Assembly: GCA_947498645.1 (NCBI GenBank)
Contig: CANMKS010000001.1
Coordinates: forward strand, 2,580,032 to 2,644,031
DNA length: 64,000 nucleotides
From: an uncultured Paracoccaceae bacterium
Lineage (GTDB): Bacteria; Pseudomonadota; Alphaproteobacteria; Rhodobacterales; Rhodobacteraceae
Reading direction: 5' to 3'
The notes beneath the pieces are model-generated. The model saw only the letters and a list, made by a program, of their open reading frames with translations. It did no database searches and was not told where the DNA came from. The position numbers and the translations under genes were made by a program. How positions within the stretch are numbered: position 1 is the stretch's first letter; each line of letters opens with the position of its first letter. This document shows positions 59,772-64,000 of this stretch, piece by piece.

Positions 59772-61586
59772 ATGACGATCCAATTTGGCAAAAAGACGCG
59801 CCACACCATCGCGGCGCTGGTTCTGGGTGTCGCGGGTCACGCCGCCATGGCAGAGGCGCAGCATGGCATAGCTATGTATGGTGACCCTGCCCTTCCACCT
59901 GATTTTGTGTCCCTGCCCTACGTCAACCCTGACGCACCCAAGGGTGGCCAGATCGTCACCGCCGAGGTTGGCAGCTTTGACAGCCTCAACCCGTTTATCC
60001 GCAAAGGCTCTGTGCCATGGCAGTTGCGGTTCTTTCTTGGTGAAAGCTTCATGGGGCGTTCACTCGACGAACCCTTCTCACTTTATGGCGTTTTGGCCGA
60101 ATCGATAGAAACCGGCCCGAACCGCGAGTGGGTCGAATTTACCCTGCGCGAAGAAGCGCGTTTCTCCGACGGCAGCCCTGTCACCATCGAAGACGTGATG
60201 TGGTCTTATGAAACATTGGGCACTGTCGGCCATCCCCGGTATCTGGGGTTCTGGGCCAAAGTCGAAAGCCTCGAACAGGTGGGCGACCGGACGGTCCGGT
60301 TTACCTTCAATGTTGAGGACCGCGAGCTGGCCCTGCTAGCCGGTTTGCGCCCTATCCTGAAAAAGGATCAGTGGGAGGGCGTCGATTTCGACGAAAGCAC
60401 GACAGAGATCGTGCCAATCACGTCCTCGCCTTACGTGATTGACGACTTTGACCCCGGTCGCTTTGTTTCTTTGCGTCGCAACCCTGACTATTGGGGTGCT
60501 GATGTCCCGTTTCGCGCTGGCACCAACAATCTTGATGAGGTCCGGCTGGAATTCTTTGGCGATGAAACCGCCGCATTTGAAGCCTTCAAAGTGGGCGAGG
60601 TGAACGCCACCCGTGAATTCAACGTCGTGCGTTGGGACACACGCTATGATTTTCCAGCGATCCAAAGCGGCGATATCGTCAAGGAAGTGATTGAACACCA
60701 ACGCCCATCGGGCATGACGGGTTTCGCGATGAACACCCGCCGCGATCATTTGGCCGACTGGCGCGTGCGCGATGCATTGATCCAAGCGTTCAACTTTGAA
60801 TTCATCAATGAAACCATGACAGGCTCTGCCCAGCCACGCATCACATCATATTGGTCAAATTCCCCCTTGGGCATGGACAGCGGCCCGGCAACCGGCCGCG
60901 TGGCAGAATTTCTGGCACCATTCGCGGATGATCTGATCCCCGGCACCATCGAAGGTTATGCCCTGCCCGTCAGTGATGGCAGCGAACGTAACCGTGCGGG
61001 CAGTGCTGCCGCCTTCGAGATGTTCGCGGCCGCAGGCTGGACCATTCAGGATGGTGTGATGCGCGATGCCGATGGCAATGACTTCACACTTGAAATCCTG
61101 CTGGATCAGGGCGCGACCGAAATGCAGTCGATCATTGATCTCTATATGGAATCGCTTGCCCGGATCGGGATCACACCTGTGATGACCGTGGCCGATAGCG
61201 CCCAGTTCAAGGAACGCACTGACGCCTTTGACTTTGACATGGTCTATTACCGTCGCGGTCTGTCCCTGTCGCCGGGCAATGAGCAATACAACTACTATGG
61301 ATCGGAACGCGCCAACGAAGTGGGTGGCCGCAACCTGATGGGTGTGCAATCTGCCGCTGCGGACGCCATGATCGGCCGCTTGCTGACGTCAGAAAGCCAG
61401 GATGACTTTGTTGCCGCTGTCAAAGCGCTGGACCGGATATTGACCGCTGGTCGCTATGTCATCCCGATCTACCAGTGGAACATCAGCCGCATTGCCCAAG
61501 CCAAAGAGCTGCGGCACCCTGAATACATCCCGATCTTTGGTGATTGGCCGGGCTGGCAGCCGGACGTCTGGTGGTACGAGGAATAG
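59772..61586 (+). CDS. Extracellular solute-binding protein family 5 (YejA-like)
   Basis: The 604-residue periplasmic binding protein has a signal peptide (TIAALVLGVAGHAAMA, cleavage near residue 27) and the SBP_bac_5 pattern: YVNPDAPKGGQIVTAEVGSFDSLNPF typical of YejA, then FTLREEARFSDGSPVTIEDVMWSYE. Later WRVRDALIQAFNFEFIN and the C-terminal IPIYQWN...W. YejA binds peptides (microcin C-like) for YejBEF; no permease or ATPase genes are adjacent, so partners must lie elsewhere. Confidence 0.9.
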   Translation: MTIQFGKKTRHTIAALVLGVAGHAAMAEAQHGIAMYGDPALPPDFVSLPYVNPDAPKGGQIVTAEVGSFDSLNPFIRKGSVPWQLRFFLGESFMGRSLDEPFSLYGVLAESIETGPNREWVEFTLREEARFSDGSPVTIEDVMWSYETLGTVGHPRYLGFWAKVESLEQVGDRTVRFTFNVEDRELALLAGLRPILKKDQWEGVDFDESTTEIVPITSSPYVIDDFDPGRFVSLRRNPDYWGADVPFRAGTNNLDEVRLEFFGDETAAFEAFKVGEVNATREFNVVRWDTRYDFPAIQSGDIVKEVIEHQRPSGMTGFAMNTRRDHLADWRVRDALIQAFNFEFINETMTGSAQPRITSYWSNSPLGMDSGPATGRVAEFLAPFADDLIPGTIEGYALPVSDGSERNRAGSAAAFEMFAAAGWTIQDGVMRDADGNDFTLEILLDQGATEMQSIIDLYMESLARIGITPVMTVADSAQFKERTDAFDFDMVYYRRGLSLSPGNEQYNYYGSERANEVGGRNLMGVQSAAADAMIGRLLTSESQDDFVAAVKALDRILTAGRYVIPIYQWNISRIAQAKELRHPEYIPIFGDWPGWQPDVWWYEE

Positions 61587-61590
61587 CGTT

Positions 61591-61640
61591 TTGGCCCCGC
61601 TGTCATCGCCTTGTTACATCGGCTGATTACGCGGGGCCAA
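61591..61640. repeat. Perfect inverted repeat upstream of arsC
   Basis: TTGGCCCCGC (61591-61600) and GCGGGGCCAA (61631-61640), 10-bp arms (11 with flanking T/A) and a 30-nt loop. Just after the binding-protein stop and 18 nt before arsC. No T-run on either side; a factor-dependent terminator or operator. Confidence 0.5.
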
Positions 61641-61658
61641 ACATCCCAAAGGCCCAAG

Positions 61659-62129
61659 ATGAATATCCTTGTTCTGTGTACTGGCAATTCTGCCCGCTCG
61701 ATCCTGCTGGAATCCATTCTCACGCATCGCTCTGACGGGCGCATCGCGGCTTGGTCGGCGGGGTCGAAACCGGCGGGCAAGGTGCATCCACAATCGCTGA
61801 GGCTCTTGGCAGAAAGAGGCTTTCCGACAGATGGCCTCAGCTCACAAAGCTGGGATGACTACGCCAAACCGGACGCACCACACATGGATGCGGTGATCAC
61901 GGTCTGCGGATCAGCCGCCGCCGAAGAATGCCCCTATTGGCCGGGCGCACCGTTGCGCGCGCATTGGGGTGTTGACGATCCGGCCGCCGCCGCCCCCGCA
62001 GATCAGCCTGCCGCCTTTGCAAAGGCCTATGCCCTGCTGTCGGCCAAGGCCGAAGCCCTGCTTGCACTTCCGTTTGAGGAAATGACACAAGAGGACCGGC
62101 AAGCGATATTCAACCGGATTGGGGCATAA
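61659..62129 (+). CDS. arsC: Arsenate reductase ArsC (LMW phosphatase type)
   Basis: The 156-residue protein has the CX5R loop CTGNSAR (Cys7, Arg13) with S next, as in the LMW-phosphotyrosine-phosphatase-fold arsenate reductases. GRIAAWSAGSKPAG and DGLSSQSWDDYA follow, then DAVITVCGSAAAEECPYWPG, including Cys residues likely to relay the disulfide. It reduces arsenate to arsenite. ATG 61659 matches the family N-terminus. The aquaporin gene follows with 1 nt gap. Confidence 0.88.
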   Translation: MNILVLCTGNSARSILLESILTHRSDGRIAAWSAGSKPAGKVHPQSLRLLAERGFPTDGLSSQSWDDYAKPDAPHMDAVITVCGSAAAEECPYWPGAPLRAHWGVDDPAAAAPADQPAAFAKAYALLSAKAEALLALPFEEMTQEDRQAIFNRIGA

Positions 62130-62130
62130 C

Positions 62131-62775
62131 ATGCAGAAACTATTGGCCGAAGGGCTGGGAACCGCATTTCTGCTGATTGGTGTTGTTGGCTCGGGCATCA
62201 TGGCGGCGGCACTTGCGGACGGCAATGTGGCGATTGCTTTGTTGGCTAATGCGATTGCGACAGGGTGCATTCTTTATGTGATCATCACCACCCTTGGCCC
62301 CATTTCCGGCGCACATTTCAACCCGGCCGTCACGCTGGCGTTTCTGCTGCGGGGCGAAATCAGCGTCAGCGATGCAATCCCCTATGTCGTCGTGCAGATT
62401 GCCGGGGGTATCCTGGGGGTCTGGGCTGCGCATATCATGTTTGATCTCAGCATCTTGCAGGCTTCGACCACTGACCGCACAGGCGTGTCACAGTGGTTTT
62501 CCGAAATCCTGGCCACCTTTGGGCTGCTTTTCGTGATCTTTGGTGGCCTGAAAAGCCGCCCGGATGCGGTGCCGACGCTGGTGGCGCTTTACATCACCGG
62601 CGCCTATTGGTTCACATCGTCAACCAGCTTTGCCAACCCTGCCGTGACCATCGCGCGTGGGTTCAGCGACACCTTTGCTGGCATCAATCCCGCCCATATA
62701 CCGATGTTCATCGTGATGCAGATTGTGGGGGTTGGCGTGGCTGCTTTGATCCTGCCACGTCTGTTCAAGGCCTAG
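62131..62775 (+). CDS. MIP-family channel (AqpS-like aquaglyceroporin)
   Basis: The 214-residue protein has six helices and two NPA boxes, HFNPAVTLAF (64-66) and FANPAVTIAR (169-171), the latter with the selectivity-filter Arg region. A channel beside arsC is the arrangement of Sinorhizobium AqpS, which lets arsenite leave the cell down its gradient after ArsC reduction. No arsR or arsB is in view. Its last 4 nt overlap the convergent regulator gene. Confidence 0.88.
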   Translation: MQKLLAEGLGTAFLLIGVVGSGIMAAALADGNVAIALLANAIATGCILYVIITTLGPISGAHFNPAVTLAFLLRGEISVSDAIPYVVVQIAGGILGVWAAHIMFDLSILQASTTDRTGVSQWFSEILATFGLLFVIFGGLKSRPDAVPTLVALYITGAYWFTSSTSFANPAVTIARGFSDTFAGINPAHIPMFIVMQIVGVGVAALILPRLFKA

Positions 62776-63395
62776 CCCAGCGACGTCACCCAAAGGATGG
62801 TCGCATCCTCTGCGCTGATCGACACCACGTTGTGCCCCATGGTGGCATCATAATAAGCGCTGTCACCCCGCTTGAGGTCGACGGGTTCATAGAATTCCGT
62901 AAACAACCGGATTTGCCCGGTCAGGACATAAAGGAATTCTTCGCCATCGTGGCGCACCCAGCCATCAAAATCCTCAAAGCTACGCGCACGAATGCGGGCG
63001 CGATAGGGCAGCATCTTTTTGGTAGTCAGCGCCTCGGCCAGCATGGCGTGTTCGTAGGTTGTGGTTATCTTGGTGGTTTCTTCACCGTTCCGTGTCAGCG
63101 CCATGCGCCCGCTCACCTGCCCTTTCGAGGGCGGCGTGAATAGCTGCGGGACCGATATTTCCAGCCCCACGGCCAGCTTTTTCAGTGCATCATAGGTGGG
63201 CGACATCTGCCCGTTTTCGATCTTGGACAGAGTTGACCGGGCCAGCCCCGCCTGCTTGGCGGCCTGTTGCAGCGTCCATTCGCGCGCCTTGCGCAATTCC
63301 CGCACCCGCGCGCCCAGATCAAGGGGTTGGGCAACACCGTTTTCACCATTTTCATGGGCGATCCGAATGAGGTTCTTGGGGGCCTTGTCATCCAT
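62772..63395 (-). CDS. XRE-cupin transcriptional regulator
   Basis: The 207-residue protein carries an XRE helix-turn-helix (LGARVRELRKAREWTLQQAAKQAGLARSTLSKIENGQ, residues 27-64) and a C-terminal cupin (EFLYVLTGQIRLFTEF and LKRGDSAYYDATMGH). This pairing (PuuR/SutR-like) controls amine, amino acid or sulfur metabolism in other bacteria. ATG 63395 was chosen; the open frame to 63455 includes non-family residues. Dyads at 63424-63456 upstream may be its own operator. Target unknown. Confidence 0.85.
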   Translation of the reverse strand: MDDKAPKNLIRIAHENGENGVAQPLDLGARVRELRKAREWTLQQAAKQAGLARSTLSKIENGQMSPTYDALKKLAVGLEISVPQLFTPPSKGQVSGRMALTRNGEETTKITTTYEHAMLAEALTTKKMLPYRARIRARSFEDFDGWVRHDGEEFLYVLTGQIRLFTEFYEPVDLKRGDSAYYDATMGHNVVSISAEDATILWVTSLG

Positions 63396-63423
63396 TCCGT
63401 GTTCATAGTCAGCGTGTCTTGAT

Positions 63424-63456
63424 CTTGCAAGCAAGGTGCAAATCCTTATGTGCACC
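63424..63456. repeat. Dyad symmetries upstream of the XRE-cupin gene
   Basis: CTTGC-AA-GCAAG (63424-63435) is directly followed by GGTGCA-N10-TGCACC (63435-63456). They lie about 30-60 nt before the regulator start, where an autoregulatory operator would be expected. Confidence 0.4.
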
Positions 63457-63546
63457 GGCGCACAGTGATTTCTGCGGGACCGGGCTTTCCCCTCGCGTCA
63501 GACATGATAGATGGAATAGGCAACCCCCCATCGTCGGAGTCTTCCA

Positions 63547-64000
63547 TGGTCAAGCTAGATATCATTTCTGATCCCATTTGCCCGTGGTGCTACATCGGCA
63601 AGACCAATCTGGACAAGGCGCTGGAACAGTTTCCCGATCACCCTTTCACGATCGAATGGCACCCGTTTCAGTTGAACCCCGACATGCCTGCGGGCGGTAT
63701 GGACCGCCGCGCCTATCTGGAAGGTAAGTTTGGTGGCAAGGAAAACGCCGTAAAGGCCTACGCCCCCGTGGTTGAACACGCGGAAAAATCCGGCGCACAT
63801 ATCAACTTTGATGCGATCAAGAAGACGCCCAACACCATTGACGCCCACCGGTTGATCCATTGGGCCGGGATCGAACAGCGACAGAGCTTTGTCGTTGATC
63901 TGCTCTTCAAAGCCTATTTTGTGGATGGTCGCGATATCGGCGATCATGAGGTGCTGGCTGATATTGCCGATGCCGCTGAAATGGACGCGGCAATGGTGGC
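63547..64000 (+). CDS. FrnE-like DsbA family oxidoreductase, N-terminal part (3' end outside window)
   Basis: The frame starts at ATG 63547 and stays open to the window end, giving 151 residues. It begins KLDIISDPICPWCYIGK with a CPWC active site (Cys12, Cys15), as in FrnE/2-hydroxychromene-2-carboxylate isomerase-like DsbA proteins. WHPFQLNPDMPAGGMDRRAYL and TIDAHRLIHWA follow. No signal peptide, so it is a cytosolic thiol protein. The upstream 150 nt are shared with the divergent XRE-cupin gene. Confidence 0.88.

Noticed and set aside
1-64000. tRNA, rRNA, CRISPR array, insertion sequence or prophage
   Set aside because: No cloverleaf with CCA-type ends, no regularly spaced repeats, no transposase or integrase motifs and no terminal repeats were noticed while reading both strands.

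Overview
The window reads as a chromosomal segment of a marine alphaproteobacterium of the order Rhodobacterales (Roseobacter group). This rests on gene content and order: ntrX-trkA-trkH-hfq-hflX at the left edge, a class II DAHP synthase, phoR-pstSCAB-phoU-phoB in one block, a TAXI-TRAP transporter beside dctBD, and several families typical of roseobacters. Genes are densely packed, often with ATGA or TGATG overlaps. I see no tRNA, rRNA, insertion sequence, prophage or CRISPR array, and the genus cannot be named from sequence alone.

Layout. 1-5050: end of ntrX, K+ uptake (trkA, trkH), hfq and hflX. 5051-5850: an AT-rich gap with two small putative membrane proteins. 5868-14234 (minus): a branched-chain amino acid ABC operon (binding protein, livG, livF, livH, livM) that carries two small extra genes and ends in a penicillin-acylase-family gene. 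14396-17003 (minus): a GlxA-type regulator and a DUF1963 membrane protein. 17196-21831: class II DAHP synthase, a PAS protein, yicC, gmk, a gamma-carbonic anhydrase and a small hypothetical. 21980-29330: the phosphate regulon with a Pho box in front of pstS. 29394-30794: gnd. 30947-34932: a tightly coupled four-gene cluster (KAS III, SDR epimerase, metallo-beta-lactamase fold, AMP-forming ligase) that resembles a re-assembled olefin/beta-lactone type pathway. 34907-42687 (minus): a Ca2+/Na+ antiporter, a TAXI-TRAP transporter and DctBD. 42986-48682: three glycosyltransferase-type surface genes, two of them unusual multidomain proteins. 48784-49988: aroQ and a LuxR solo, followed by a good small-RNA candidate. 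50375-52100 (minus): rpsB-tsf. 52275-54453: a HupE/UreJ-type permease and a DUF4198 protein, divergent with overlapping start codons. 54495-57706: pseudouridine catabolism, DUF502 and a LysE-family exporter. 57699-59500 (minus): 3-hydroxybutyrate dehydrogenase and a patatin. 59582-59692: a second small-RNA or leader-attenuator candidate. 59772-64000: an orphan YejA-like binding protein, arsenate reductase plus aquaporin, an XRE-cupin regulator and the start of a FrnE-like DsbA protein.

The best leads for something new are the four-gene KAS III cluster, the two small-RNA candidates (each with promoter, stem-loops and terminator), the tandem glycosyltransferase with one degenerate copy, the three-domain glycosyltransferase/hydrolase fusion, and the divergent nickel/cobalt-type pair that shares one CATG as both start codons. 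Family assignments come from motif recognition by eye. No database search was possible, and start codons were chosen from Shine-Dalgarno spacing and family N-termini.
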